Assembly (NCBI RefSeq): GCF_000262465.1
Contig: NZ_CM001489.1
Coordinates: 514,133 to 578,132 of the forward strand
Origin: Frankia sp. QA3
Lineage (GTDB): Bacteria; Actinomycetota; Actinomycetes; Frankiales; Frankiaceae
Reading direction: 5' to 3'
DNA length: 64,000 nt
The position numbers and the translations under genes were made by a program. Below are positions 18,201 to 26,186 of the stretch, piece after piece; positions within the stretch are counted from its first letter, which is position 1; every line of letters starts with the position of its first letter. Below the pieces are notes generated by a model. That model was not told where the DNA came from. It did no database searches and saw only the letters and a list, made by a program, of their open reading frames with translations.

Positions 18201-18760
18201 CCGCCGTGACCGCACTGGCCCTGACCGGCGGCATCGCCGCCACCGTGGGTGCGGCGATGCTGAGCGTGTCCACGCCGCTGGCGGCGAAGAACCCGACGAG
18301 CACGCTGCCACCGCTGATCGACGCCCTGGCCCGTCCGCTCGCCCTGTTGCCCGAGATCGTCGGCCAGCTCACCGCCGCCCCCGACGACGCCTGGTGGTCG
18401 ACGGCGCACCGGACAATCCTGAACCTGACCCTGGTGAAGTCACTGGCTGATCTGCGCATCGCCAAGGCGCCGGACATCATGAAGGCACGCAGCATCTGGG
18501 CGTCGGTCTCGCCCTGGCTGGAGTTCGCCCTCGGTGTGCTCGGCCAGGTACCGACCACGGCGGCGATCCTCGACCCGCCGCAGCCGACACCGGCGGACCA
18601 CCTGCGGTTCTGGGATCGGACCTGCGTGCACAGCAGCGCGATGCTGGCACCGGCGCTGACCTTCGACGACGAACCGGTCACCTTCGCCGTCGTGGTAGGG
18701 CTGGCCAGCGTCCTCACCATGGCGCACGGCGTCCTGGCGTGTGCGGCGGCAACCCGATGA
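15251..18760 (+). CDS. Large uncharacterised protein: beta-repeat lectin-like half plus helical half
   Basis: A 1,169-residue protein. Residues ~10-400 contain repeated strand blocks (ALFFSIGTDNVLYLT, MLFVAGGDGLYLY, SVWFLGPQGVLAYL, HRLFAHVGGQRLVCL) typical of a beta-propeller or tachylectin-like fold. Residues ~415-490 look like one Ig-like domain (VTVTEDDGRVAPNRTVTV). The C-terminal half is helical with amphipathic and some strongly hydrophobic stretches (e.g. AVTALALTGGIAATVGAAML) that could insert into membranes. No signal peptide. ATG 15251 lacks a strong RBS; ATG 15281 is possible. Its stop overlaps the amidase start (ATGA), so the two proteins are made together. Confidence 0.78.
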   Translation: MRISAESELMPNHRQAMVLAPDRSFQAVPTVDGDALFFSIGTDNVLYLTREVIGTATGWDRLDLSSGLSANHGGAPIRVRTFAVAQNPRTRAVDLALVVTVDGADQLYLSLDNANTADAWAQAVTWKPAHCDAPTVAQPLTIAGVTLQSLPARTGGGTDQNIIVDVVRSPGDSLRLLDRYYIRPGSTPGWNRQRLPADLAAGTITSAPGRLGRNTVPGRYTLGMIAGTPELLFTPQYNAFQPSAAPHGIQLGLPADATAIASVVTGDGISMLFVAGGDGLYLYPAGGQSDGSTPVRVAGSPLLTGAATLVAAGDSTRTSVWFLGPQGVLAYLSCPAGRESDPAAWTTPTPLLPAVSAFACYLDGAGNHRLFAHVGGQRLVCLSQDPVTSEWWERNIALPAADPNAVIVESSYTTQVTVTEDDGRVAPNRTVTVTASSPVGVYLDDGYRLLSPTTPITVSTDETGTLTIVQEVRSLAAANLRVAIADAPAVVAEINPTDRIRTGLDTVRDGSDLRAVMITDADGTTRPLVSPEVATANSDAVAACLTQFVGLLPDPVSPAARSLSATAHPAARQIQAAAAGLAGGPVGRLGPPTTWGMSFDGGHFALHGADHAIHALGGHAARATPLARPDVGSSLVTAAGDLFAWLGNAYDQVESFVVTEAGGVHRFLATIAGQVYSALLDSVDAVLHAVEFVFARIGIQFEDLTLWLGTVFVWPDIVRTHRVVKNIVRRYLTVCVDTLDDAGVPLHTALADVRRFVAGWAGSGSALPPNLAGATMGAALASVAPATGPGGLGGLGGPQASWGLRQLRAGLAGGGSTGLSDPPIGGDVPAMIQPLVDALMMEQDILRHTGDRFRTQVIDRIDTIPLDQLIESAVAVITDALLASVDTVLAAALKVLASLLRGVQVDLDARLDIPVLSGVYRQVTGERLSRLDAVCLAAAIPIIVGSGAAAGTAPFPADATTTALIDAPDFATIRQICASNGAATAVTALALTGGIAATVGAAMLSVSTPLAAKNPTSTLPPLIDALARPLALLPEIVGQLTAAPDDAWWSTAHRTILNLTLVKSLADLRIAKAPDIMKARSIWASVSPWLEFALGVLGQVPTTAAILDPPQPTPADHLRFWDRTCVHSSAMLAPALTFDDEPVTFAVVVGLASVLTMAHGVLACAAATR

Positions 18761-19545
18761 CCGCGGTTCACTACCCGCCGGCCTGGCTCCGACCGGTGGG
18801 TAACGTCGGCGGCGCGATGGCGACACCGATCCTCGGACTCATCCCGCACGTCCAGGTCGGGACCGGCTCGCTGTTCTCCTGGTTCAACAACCCGGCCAGT
18901 AAGGTCAGTGCCCATCTGTGGCTGTCCCGAACCGGTGCGATCGAGCAGTACGTTCCGTTCGACCGGCGGGCGTGGGCCGAGGCGGCGGGCAACCCCTACT
19001 GGATCTCGTGCGAATGCGAGGGGTACGACACCGAGGATTACACGCCGATCCAGATCGTCCGGTTGGCGGAGCTTTTTCGGTGGGGAATGCACGAGTTCGG
19101 CTGGGAGCCGCGGATCACCGATTCGCCGGCTCGGGGTGGCCTCGGTACCCATCGGATGGGCGGCGCACTCTGGGGTGGCCATTCCTGCCCGGGTGACATC
19201 CGGGCGAACCGTCGCCGCGACATCCTGGCCCGGGCGGTGAGCGCGCCGCCGCCCACCGACCGGTGCGAGCGGTTCGTGGGGCGGCCCACCCTGCGATCGA
19301 ACGCGGTCGGCTCGAATGTCACCGATCTCCAGCAGGCGCTGAACATCGTCTTCGCCGGTGCCGGTGCCGGTGTCGGCCACCTTGACCCGGATGGCAGATA
19401 CGGCCCGCGTACCACCGCCCAGGTGGCCGCGCTGCAGCGCTACGTCTCGCCCTGGTTCGGTCGCATCGACGACGACGGTGTCTGCGGACCGGCGACCTGG
19501 CAGAAGCTCGGTCATGTTCTCACCGGTCTGGAGACCGCCGCCTGA
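18757..19545 (+). CDS. N-acetylmuramoyl-L-alanine amidase with peptidoglycan-binding domain
   Basis: A 262-residue protein. Residues ~5-160 fit the amidase_2/PGRP fold: SAHLWLSRTGAIEQYVP, WISCECEGYD and GGHSCPGD carry the likely zinc ligands and acid. Residues ~175-255 form a PG_binding_1 domain (NVTDLQQALN, DPDGRYGPRTTAQV, DGVCGPATWQKL). The enzyme would cut the amide between muramic acid and the stem peptide. It has no signal peptide, so it needs lysis, a holin-like partner or non-classical export. It overlaps the previous gene by 4 bases; in the operon it could release or deliver the other products. Confidence 0.85.
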   Translation: MTAVHYPPAWLRPVGNVGGAMATPILGLIPHVQVGTGSLFSWFNNPASKVSAHLWLSRTGAIEQYVPFDRRAWAEAAGNPYWISCECEGYDTEDYTPIQIVRLAELFRWGMHEFGWEPRITDSPARGGLGTHRMGGALWGGHSCPGDIRANRRRDILARAVSAPPPTDRCERFVGRPTLRSNAVGSNVTDLQQALNIVFAGAGAGVGHLDPDGRYGPRTTAQVAALQRYVSPWFGRIDDDGVCGPATWQKLGHVLTGLETAA

Positions 19546-19647
19546 ACGCGAAGGCCGGCAAGGTGCACGGCGCCGACGAGGGCGGCGCGGCGCGGTGGGT
19601 GTATCCGCCCGCGCCGTCCCATCGGCTGGGCCGAGGCCGGTCGGCGG

Positions 19648-22512
19648 CTAACGCAGTCCTCGCTGTCCGAGTACTGACGGTTTCGGCGGTCCGGACAGCG
19701 CCGGCCCGCAGGCGAACTCACCGGCGGCCAGCTGGGCCGCAAGCTGGGTGCGGGAACGCACCCCGACCTTGCGGTAGGTGCGGCTGAGATGGGCTTCCAC
19801 CGTCTTCTCGCTGAGAAAGAGCTGCTCGGCGATCTCGCGGTTGGTGTGCCCGTCCGCGGCGAGACACGACACCGAACGTTCGGCCGGGGTGAGCGTATGC
19901 AGGCCCTGGGTAAGCCCGCGCGGGACCTTCCGGCCGTTGTCGGCCAGCAGTGCGTGCAACCGTCCGGTCATCCGATCGGCGTGGCAGCGGGCGGCCAGTT
20001 CGGCGCCGCGGGTGAGTGCTTCGAGGCCCGTGCGGGCCGGCCCGATGTCCAGCAGGATCCGGCCGAGTGCCTCCAGCGAGCGGGCCAGTTCCAGCCGGGC
20101 CGGACTGAGCTCCAGCAACTCCACCGACTCGTGCAGCAGCTTTGCTGCCGTGTCCGGAGCTTCGAACAGCGCGGACACCCGCAGGCCGACCCCGATATGC
20201 CGGGCCATGCCAAGATCATGGGCCAGCCGGAGATGCTCGGCCACCAGCGACCGGCCCTGGTCCCGGCGGCCCAGCCGGGCGCAGGCGGTGGCCGCGAGCA
20301 GCCGCCAGGGAACCTCGTCGCAGGTCCGATCACCGCCCCAGGGCTGATGCAACTCGCCCCAGCGCAACGCCTCAGCCAAGACGACATCATGGCGTCCCTG
20401 CGCGGCCCGCAGCCCGATCCGCGCGCCCAGCAGCCACATCTGCAGCAGGCTGCGGGTACCGGGTGACGCGCCGAGGTCCTCGGCGTCGAGGGCCGCCTGC
20501 GCGCCGGCGAGGTCGCCCTGCTCGACGAGCAGGTTCACCTGGGCGGCGTGCAGGATGGGCAGGGCGAAGTTCGGCGGATGCAGGTCCGTTAGGCCGATGC
20601 GGACATGTTCGTCGGCGGCGCGCAGGTCACCGCGCAGCAGTGCCACCCGGGCCCGGAAGCCGTGGGCCAGGGCATGGGAGATCAGCAGGCCGCGGCGCAG
20701 GCAGACCTGCGTGGTCCGGTCGAGGTGACGTTCGGCCGCGGTCAGCCGGTCGGTGGCGATCAGCGCCATGACCGCCGACCACAGGGCCGACCGTTCCGGC
20801 GGCAGATCGCCGGCCAGGGCGCGCTCGGCGAGGTCCCCGGCATGCTCCACCGACCCGTCGAAGGCCGCGTCGAGCGCGAGGTTCGCCGCGACGACCGCGG
20901 TGCTGGCGTCCCGCCGCCGCTGGTAGGAGGCCAGCCAGGTGGCCACCTGCCCGCGCCGGCGGGCGTCCAGCGGGGCGATGCCGATCAACTCGGCCTCCAC
21001 GGCGGTGGCCAGACCTCTCCCGTCTGGCTCGGACCCGAGCAGGTCCAGTGCCTCGACGAACAGATCGGTGGCTTCGCCGGGCAGGCCCATGGCCAGTCGG
21101 ACGCGGGCCAGATCGCCGGCACACACCGCGCGCTGCGCCGCATCGGCGGCGAGGGCCATCGCCTCGCGCAGATGCTCGTCGGCGGCGGTCAGCGCCAAGT
21201 CGTAGGTCTCGCTGACGCCGAGCAGCCGGCTGACCTCCGCGCGGATGCCCGGCGGCGGTGGTTCCAGCCGGGCACGGCGCAGGTAGATCGCGGCGGTGGC
21301 CGGCGATCCCTGCCGGTGCGCGTCGTGGGCCGCGGCCAGCAGCAGATCCACCCGGTCGGTCCGCGCAGCCGGATCGGTGCGCATCAGATGTGACGCGATC
21401 CGGGCCGGCTCGGCGCCGTGGTCCGCCAGCATCCGGGCGGCACGATCGTGCGCGGCGCTCTGCGCCGCCCGCGGCAGCAGCGAACCCACCACCTCGGCGA
21501 TCACATCATGGACGAACGCCGGCGGATCGGCGCAGGCGAGGATCCCCGCCGACGTGAGCTGGTGTGCCATCCGGGAGGCCAGGTCGACGCGCAGACCGGC
21601 CTGGCCGGCGATCATCGTCAGCGGGGAGTCGTCGCCGAGGATCGCCACGGCGCCGGCGACCGCGGTGGCGGCGGGTGGCAGCCTGGCCAGCCGCCCGACC
21701 ACCTCGCGGCGCATCGCCACCGGGCCGGCGGTGCGCACCGCCGGGACCGACGCCGCGGACGGCGTCGTCCCGGCCACGGCCAGGATCCGCAGCAGCTCCC
21801 GGAGGAAGAAAGGATTTCCGGCGGTGACCTCATGGCAGGAAGTGCAGAACACCGGGTCGGCCGGCGCCCCGAGGCTGCGCCGGACCAGCTCGGTGACCCC
21901 GGCAGCGCTGAGGCTGCGCGGCTCGAGCAGGGTCGTGTCCGCGCTGAAGAGCAGGGACTCTACCGGGCTACCGACCGCCACCGGCCGTGTCCTGCTGGCC
22001 AGGATCGAGGCGACCGGAGTCGCCTCGATGCGATGCGCGAGGAACTCGAGAAACCCCTTGGAGGACCTGTCGATCCACTGCACGTCGTCGATCAGCAGCA
22101 CCACCGGCTGTCGTGCACTGAGATTCACCAGGAACCAGTACAGGCTGTTGAGCAGCAGAAAACCGGACGGTGCGGCCCCGGCGCCGTCGGCGGCGCCGGT
22201 GAGGATGGTCCGGGCGGGTGCCGCGGCACCGAGATACAGCTCGTTCTCGGTTTCCCACGGGTCGGCTGACACCCGTTCGAACAACTGCCGGACGACCCCG
22301 AAGGTGAACTCGCGCTCCAGTTCTGAGCCGCGCGCCGAACACACCTGAAAGCCGCGCTCACGGGCGCGATCTCCGGCATGCCGCAGCAGCGCCGACTTAC
22401 CCATTCCGGAGGCCGCCTCGATCATTGCGAAACGACCCATCCCGCACTCCAGATCGCGCAGCAGGCCATCAAGAATCGCGATTTCACCGTCCCGTTCCAG
22501 TAGGCCATTCAT
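19648..22512 (-). CDS. LuxR-family LAL-type regulator (AAA ATPase plus HTH)
   Basis: A 954-residue LAL regulator. The N-terminal ATPase has Walker A EAASGMGKSALLR (about 34-46) and Walker B VVLLIDDVQWID, a long TPR-like middle follows, and a C-terminal LuxR helix-turn-helix (about 875-935) includes LTPAERSVSCLAADG, NREIAEQLFLSEKTVEAH and VGVRSRTQLA. ATG 22512 is chosen because GGCAGGGTGA precedes it. The gene converges on the amidase gene with ~100 bases between, and is the obvious candidate regulator of the 10-19.5 kb operon, though this is only inferred from position. Confidence 0.87.
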   Translation of the reverse strand: MNGLLERDGEIAILDGLLRDLECGMGRFAMIEAASGMGKSALLRHAGDRARERGFQVCSARGSELEREFTFGVVRQLFERVSADPWETENELYLGAAAPARTILTGAADGAGAAPSGFLLLNSLYWFLVNLSARQPVVLLIDDVQWIDRSSKGFLEFLAHRIEATPVASILASRTRPVAVGSPVESLLFSADTTLLEPRSLSAAGVTELVRRSLGAPADPVFCTSCHEVTAGNPFFLRELLRILAVAGTTPSAASVPAVRTAGPVAMRREVVGRLARLPPAATAVAGAVAILGDDSPLTMIAGQAGLRVDLASRMAHQLTSAGILACADPPAFVHDVIAEVVGSLLPRAAQSAAHDRAARMLADHGAEPARIASHLMRTDPAARTDRVDLLLAAAHDAHRQGSPATAAIYLRRARLEPPPPGIRAEVSRLLGVSETYDLALTAADEHLREAMALAADAAQRAVCAGDLARVRLAMGLPGEATDLFVEALDLLGSEPDGRGLATAVEAELIGIAPLDARRRGQVATWLASYQRRRDASTAVVAANLALDAAFDGSVEHAGDLAERALAGDLPPERSALWSAVMALIATDRLTAAERHLDRTTQVCLRRGLLISHALAHGFRARVALLRGDLRAADEHVRIGLTDLHPPNFALPILHAAQVNLLVEQGDLAGAQAALDAEDLGASPGTRSLLQMWLLGARIGLRAAQGRHDVVLAEALRWGELHQPWGGDRTCDEVPWRLLAATACARLGRRDQGRSLVAEHLRLAHDLGMARHIGVGLRVSALFEAPDTAAKLLHESVELLELSPARLELARSLEALGRILLDIGPARTGLEALTRGAELAARCHADRMTGRLHALLADNGRKVPRGLTQGLHTLTPAERSVSCLAADGHTNREIAEQLFLSEKTVEAHLSRTYRKVGVRSRTQLAAQLAAGEFACGPALSGPPKPSVLGQRGLR

Positions 22513-22880
22513 CGTGTCACCCTGCCCGCTCCTCGTCGATATCGGCCCGCCCTCGGATGCCGTCCCGCAACTCCTACCACAGGATTTGTCGGCTGGCCTC
22601 AATGACGCGATGTCCCCATCCTGACAGGCATACCGATGATGGTGCGGGCCATCTTCGACGACGGTTGCCACCGTTGTGTCCTTTTCGTCGCACGTCCGGT
22701 CGACGGGATGCTGGAAATTCCCCGGCCCGCCTGATTCCAGTCGGCCGGCTGCCGCCATCGGGGGCAAACAAGGGGTTCCCCTGACGTCGCCCCGGGCACC
22801 GCGAACCTATTGTCCTCGGCGGCTTCGCAGAATGCTGAATTCTCTCATCCCTTTTTGTGTGGCGCGTTGGAGGTACTGCC
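22513..22880. other. Divergent intergenic region with a small inverted repeat
   Basis: About 370 bases between the LAL regulator and the IS4-like gene. I see no gene. A short palindrome, ACGGT-TGCC-ACCGT at 22660-22673, and an A+T-richer stretch near 22845-22860 are the only features. Promoters of both divergent genes should lie here. Confidence 0.35.
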
Positions 22881-24113
22881 ATGACCCGACCTGGACCGGG
22901 TGGCGACATGTTGGGTCGGCGGATATCCGATGTCATGGCCGTCTGGCTGCTGCTGCGCATGTTTCCAGCCAGGGTGGTCGACCGGGCAGTCGAACAGTGC
23001 GGTCGTGGTGGGCAGCGCAACCGTCTGCTGCCGCCCCGGGTCGTCGTCCACTTCGTGCTGGCGATGTGCCTGTTCCCGGGCTGGAGTTACCCGGAGATCG
23101 TGAAACTGCTGGCCGAGGCCGAGGCCGAGGCCGGGGTCCGCGGCGGACTGCCGGTGACGCCGTCGGAACTGCCGACGACCGCCGCCGTCAGCCGGGCCCG
23201 CGCCCGACTCGGCCCCGACCCGCTCAAGGTGCTTTACCACGACGCCGCCCGAATGCCTGCCGGCGGTCCGGGCTCGTTGCTGGCCGGAGCCGGGCAGTTC
23301 GAATCGGCCGGCCGCCTGGATGAACCCCGAGAACACCGGCGCCGAACCGTCACTCTCGACGTCACCGCGCTGACCCTGCCGGACAGCCCGCAGAACCTGC
23401 GGCAGTTCGACGGGTCGCGACCTCCACATGACACCGGATCCCGGCCGCAGGCCCGACTGGTCGGTCTGACTGTCTCCGACAGCCGCCGGGTGCTGGATGC
23501 CACCGTCGGGTCGACAGCCGGCCTTGCCCCGGCGACCGCACAGGTGCTGGCCGGGATGCTGCGGCCCGCGGATGTGCTGATGGCCGACGGCGCCCTGGTG
23601 AGCCCGGCGGTCCTCGCGCACCTTCGCCGTGCCGGCGTCGATGTGCTGTGGCGGGTCGACGGCACCGCACCGGCCGGGCCGGATCACCTTCCGGACGGGT
23701 CCTACCTGTCCACTGTCGCCGTCGGGCCCGGATCCGCCGGGCACACGGTGGTGCGGGTGCTCGGACCCGCACCGGACGCGGTACCCGACATCGTCGTCGA
23801 CCCACCGGGATATCTGGTCACCACGTTGCTGGACCCGCATGTCGGGCCGCGCGACGCCCTGCTCTCCCAGTACCTCGGCCGCTGGACGATCAGGGATGCG
23901 CTGGGTGCGCCATGGCCCGGCTCCCACCGCGGTGCACACAGTCTTCGCTCGCGCTGGCCCGAGGGCGTCGAGCAGGAACTGTGGGGCGTGCTGCTGGTCC
24001 AGCATGCCCTCCGGATGCTGACACCGTCGGCGACCGAGGCCATCCGGTTCGGCGGTGCGCAAGCGCGCCCCGGTAACGCCGTTTCCTCCGGACCGTCGCT
24101 CACCCGTCGGTGA
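22881..24113 (+). CDS. IS4-family-like transposase, catalytic triad apparently incomplete
   Basis: A 410-residue protein with the IS4 N-terminal domain (about 15-110: LPPRVVVHFVLAMCLFPGWS) followed by a DDE-like core: first Asp in VTLDVTALTLPD, second in VLMADGALVS, with VDVLWRVDG after it. The expected YREKW-IE glutamate block reads YLGRWTIRDAL, so the third acidic residue is missing or displaced. GGAGG at 22869-22873 supports ATG 22881. I see no terminal inverted repeats. It is either a decayed IS or a transposase-derived host gene. It ends where a flavodoxin 3' fragment begins. Confidence 0.7.
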   Translation: MTRPGPGGDMLGRRISDVMAVWLLLRMFPARVVDRAVEQCGRGGQRNRLLPPRVVVHFVLAMCLFPGWSYPEIVKLLAEAEAEAGVRGGLPVTPSELPTTAAVSRARARLGPDPLKVLYHDAARMPAGGPGSLLAGAGQFESAGRLDEPREHRRRTVTLDVTALTLPDSPQNLRQFDGSRPPHDTGSRPQARLVGLTVSDSRRVLDATVGSTAGLAPATAQVLAGMLRPADVLMADGALVSPAVLAHLRRAGVDVLWRVDGTAPAGPDHLPDGSYLSTVAVGPGSAGHTVVRVLGPAPDAVPDIVVDPPGYLVTTLLDPHVGPRDALLSQYLGRWTIRDALGAPWPGSHRGAHSLRSRWPEGVEQELWGVLLVQHALRMLTPSATEAIRFGGAQARPGNAVSSGPSLTRR

Positions 24114-24133
24114 GGGGCTTCGGGCGAATCCCG

Positions 24134-24316
24134 GCTCGCTACGTTCACGGCGGCTCCGACAGCACGGACGCGGTCCGCAGCGTCGAGACGATCGCCGCGG
24201 GCCTGAAGGGGAAGCGGCTACGCGAGCCGGTGACGGTGCTCGGCGCGCCGGATGCCAACGATCGAGAGGCATGCTGGGAGCTTGGGGCCACCGTCGCCGC
24301 AAGCCTGATGCCGTAG
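24134..24316 (+). pseudogene. Flavodoxin-like gene, short 3' fragment
   Basis: The frame reads ARYVHGGSDSTDAVRSVET and then AAGLKGKRLREPVTVLGAP to CWELGATVAASLMP and a stop. This is the last ~60 residues of the flavodoxin-like protein, shorter at the 5' side than the other copies. It directly follows the transposase-like gene. Confidence 0.65.
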
Positions 24317-24409
24317 CCGACCGGTAGCTCCGCCTCGTGGTCGCGCGTCCCGTCCGGTCCGAGGGGTAGTTACGGGGCGCGATGTCTTCGTGACCAGGGT
24401 TCGGCACAT

Positions 24410-24646
24410 TTCTGCGACACTGTCTACTATCCGTGTCTTGACGCTACGGTTGGTCGTCCGTGCGCCTTGTACGTCCACGGGAATAACGATACGACAGGAG
24501 CCGTGCACGCTGTGGAGTCGATCGCGACCGGCTTGCGCTGGAAGCGGCTGCGTGATCCGGTCACCGTCGTCGGAGCCCTGGACCCGGCCGCCCGGGAAGC
24601 CTGCTGGGAGCTCGGTGCGACAGCGGCGGCGAGTCTTGTGATGTAG
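24410..24646 (+). pseudogene. Flavodoxin-like gene, 3' fragment (copy A2)
   Basis: Begins at FCDTVYYPCLDATVGRP and runs to ASLVM and a TAG. Over roughly 180 bases it is nearly identical to copy A1 at 9.5 kb, including the silent sites. It also carries the same preceding segment (TGACCAGGGTTCGGCACA at 24391-24408). It is therefore a recent duplicate, not an old paralogue. Confidence 0.7.
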
Positions 24647-24763
24647 GTGCCCGCAGCGGCGACTCGGGGCGGCGGCGGGCAGATGTTTCTGGCAGGCGGA
24701 CCAGCGCTGACGCCGCAGCGTTCGGCGGTGTGCGTCTCACGGGCTCATAACTGAGCTTGGCAT

Positions 24764-24769
24764 TATGAT
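24764..24769 (+). promoter_or_regulatory. -10 element of a probable leaderless gene
   Basis: TATGAT, a near-consensus -10 hexamer, ends five bases before the ATG at 24775. Transcription should start at the start codon. No matching -35 is visible. Confidence 0.45.
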
Positions 24770-24774
24770 TAGAC

Positions 24775-25116
24775 ATGGCTGCGCGGCGGGTGAAGGTGAT
24801 GGCCGATTACTACGCTTTTCCGTTGTGGGTCAGCGAGGAAGGCGGGATGCCGTCGGCCGAGGAGCTGCCGCTGACCGATGTGCTGCGTGACGAGCTCGAC
24901 CTGTGGTCGGCCGACTACACCCGCGTACTGATCGCCAACGGCTACAGCTGGCCGAGCGAACAGGTCCAGGCCGACTGGAACGAGCGAGGCTACGCTCTGG
25001 CGATCCGCGTAGCGCGGGAGCTGGGGCCTTCTTACGAGGTCGTGTTCGCCGACGAGCTACGACAGCGCATCACCACACTGAACGGTTCGAGTCGAACCAG
25101 TCGTCGCCGAAAGTGA
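24775..25116 (+). CDS. Small hypothetical protein, possibly 3'-altered
   Basis: A 113-residue protein: acidic N-terminal two-thirds (FPLWVSEEGGMPSAEELPL, then LRDELDLWSADYTRVL), a Trp-rich middle, and an abrupt basic tail (SSRTSRRRK). The last codons lie in the repeated segment (GAAAGTGAC) that precedes a flavodoxin 3' fragment, so the original C-terminus was probably replaced. I recognise no family. Its promoter points to a leaderless mRNA, as in the toxin-antitoxin modules of this window. Confidence 0.6.
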   Translation: MAARRVKVMADYYAFPLWVSEEGGMPSAEELPLTDVLRDELDLWSADYTRVLIANGYSWPSEQVQADWNERGYALAIRVARELGPSYEVVFADELRQRITTLNGSSRTSRRRK

Positions 25117-25142
25117 CTTCTTCCTGACCAGGGTTCGCGCAT

Positions 25143-25380
25143 TTCTGCGACCAGATCTATTATCCCGTGCCTGAGGCGACCGTCGGCCGGCCGTACGCGC
25201 TCTACGTCCACGGCGACAGCGACACGACTGGAGCCGTCCGTGGGGCTGAAACCATCGCGACCGGGCTGAAGTGGAAGCGTCTGCGCGAGCCTCTGTCGAT
25301 CGTCGGCGAGGTGGACGCCGCTGCGCGCGAAGCCTGCTGGGAGCCGGGCGCCACCGCTGCCACATCGCTGATGGCCGGCT
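25143..25380 (+). pseudogene. Flavodoxin-like gene, 3' fragment (copy B1)
   Basis: Begins FCDQIYYPVPEATVGRP and continues through LSIVGEVDAAAREACWEPG to ATSLMAG, where it loses the stop and runs on into unrelated sequence. It is closer to the intact copy at 48.9 kb (SIVGEVDV) than to the A subtype. The upstream segment CTGACCAGGGTTCGCGCA is shared with copies A1 and A2. Confidence 0.68.
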
Positions 25381-25428
25381 GGCGACTGCACCGGCGCGAC
25401 CGGACGAAGCTTGGGGGTCGCCGTCGGA

Positions 25429-25475
25429 CCGCTGGGAGCTGGGCGCCAGCACGGCGGCGGGCCTGAGGCCGTGGC
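25429..25475 (+). pseudogene. Flavodoxin-like gene, terminal remnant only
   Basis: One frame reads RWELGASTAAGLRP, clearly the last ~14 residues of the flavodoxin-like protein, with nothing homologous before it. It shows that even the very tail occurs separately. Confidence 0.5.
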
Positions 25476-25505
25476 GCTCGGGTCTGGTTGGGCACCGAGG
25501 ATACA

Positions 25506-25524
25506 TTCATGCGCCATGCATGAA
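25506..25524. promoter_or_regulatory. Inverted repeat, likely VapB operator
   Basis: Perfect arms TTCATGC (25506-25512) and GCATGAA (25518-25524) with a 5-base spacer, nested inside a wider ATACAT (25501) / ATGTAT (25539) pair. It overlaps the -10 region (TAGCGT, 25531-25536) of the antitoxin gene, the expected place for an autorepression site. Confidence 0.55.
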
Positions 25525-25542
25525 GCGTGGTAGCGTGGATGT

Positions 25543-25788
25543 ATGAGCGAGTCCGCCGACGGGGGCATCGTCCAGGTGCGTGATGTCGATCCGGCGACGC
25601 TCGCGGTCCTGCGCGAGCGCGCCAGATCACTCGGTCAGTCGCTGTCCGGGTACTTGCGGGACCTGATGGATGCCGATGCGGCCACGGAGACCAACGCCGA
25701 GGTCATCGCCCGCCTCGCTCGCGACCGGGAACCGGTGGGGCTCACCATGGACGACATCCTCGCGGCGCGTGACGAGGGGCGGCGTTGA
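25543..25788 (+). CDS. VapB/FitA-like ribbon-helix-helix antitoxin
   Basis: An 81-residue protein. A ribbon-helix-helix (VQVRDVDPATLAVLRERARS, then GQSLSGYLRDLMD) is followed by a toxin-neutralising tail (TMDDILAARDEGRR). It would bind the inverted repeat upstream and block the PIN toxin encoded next. The TGA stop overlaps the toxin's TTG start. TAGCGT lies six bases before its ATG, suggesting a leaderless mRNA. Confidence 0.85.
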   Translation: MSESADGGIVQVRDVDPATLAVLRERARSLGQSLSGYLRDLMDADAATETNAEVIARLARDREPVGLTMDDILAARDEGRR

Positions 25789-26186
25789 CCCTCACGTACG
25801 TGGTTGACTGCTCGCTCGTCATTGACGTGCTGTCCGTCCGCGATGGCGACGAAATGCTCCGGCAACGCCTGTCCGCCCCGCGGACACTGCACGCCCCGCA
25901 CCATCTCGACGTCGAGGTCGCGTCAACAGTCCGCGGGCTTGCCGCCGGAAAGAAGATCACAGAGCATCGCGGCGAGCAGATGCTGGCTGACTACGCGCGC
26001 CTGCGGATCACTCGTCATCCGGTCTGGCCCTACCACCCCCGGATGTGGGAGTTGCGGCACAACCTCGGTGCCTACGACGCCGCCTACATCGCGCTCGCCG
26101 AAGCACTCGGCTGCGACCTGCTCACAGGCGACACCAAGCTCAAGAACGCTGCCGGACACCGCGCGACGGTCATCGTCACCCGGTAG
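25785..26186 (+). CDS. VapC-type PIN-domain ribonuclease toxin (site intact)
   Basis: A 133-residue PIN domain. The four acidic residues are all present: D8 (VVDCSLVIDVL), E44 (LDVEVAS), D98 (GAYDAAYIALAEAL) and D116 (LLTGDTKL). It should cut RNA when free of its antitoxin. The TTG at 25785 overlaps the antitoxin stop. Of the four toxins in this window this one looks fully functional. Confidence 0.85.
   Translation: MTLTYVVDCSLVIDVLSVRDGDEMLRQRLSAPRTLHAPHHLDVEVASTVRGLAAGKKITEHRGEQMLADYARLRITRHPVWPYHPRMWELRHNLGAYDAAYIALAEALGCDLLTGDTKLKNAAGHRATVIVTR

Noticed and set aside
10330..19545. Contractile injection system or prophage
   Set aside because: No sheath, tube, baseplate, AAA ATPase, capsid or terminase gene is present; only an amidase could hint at it.
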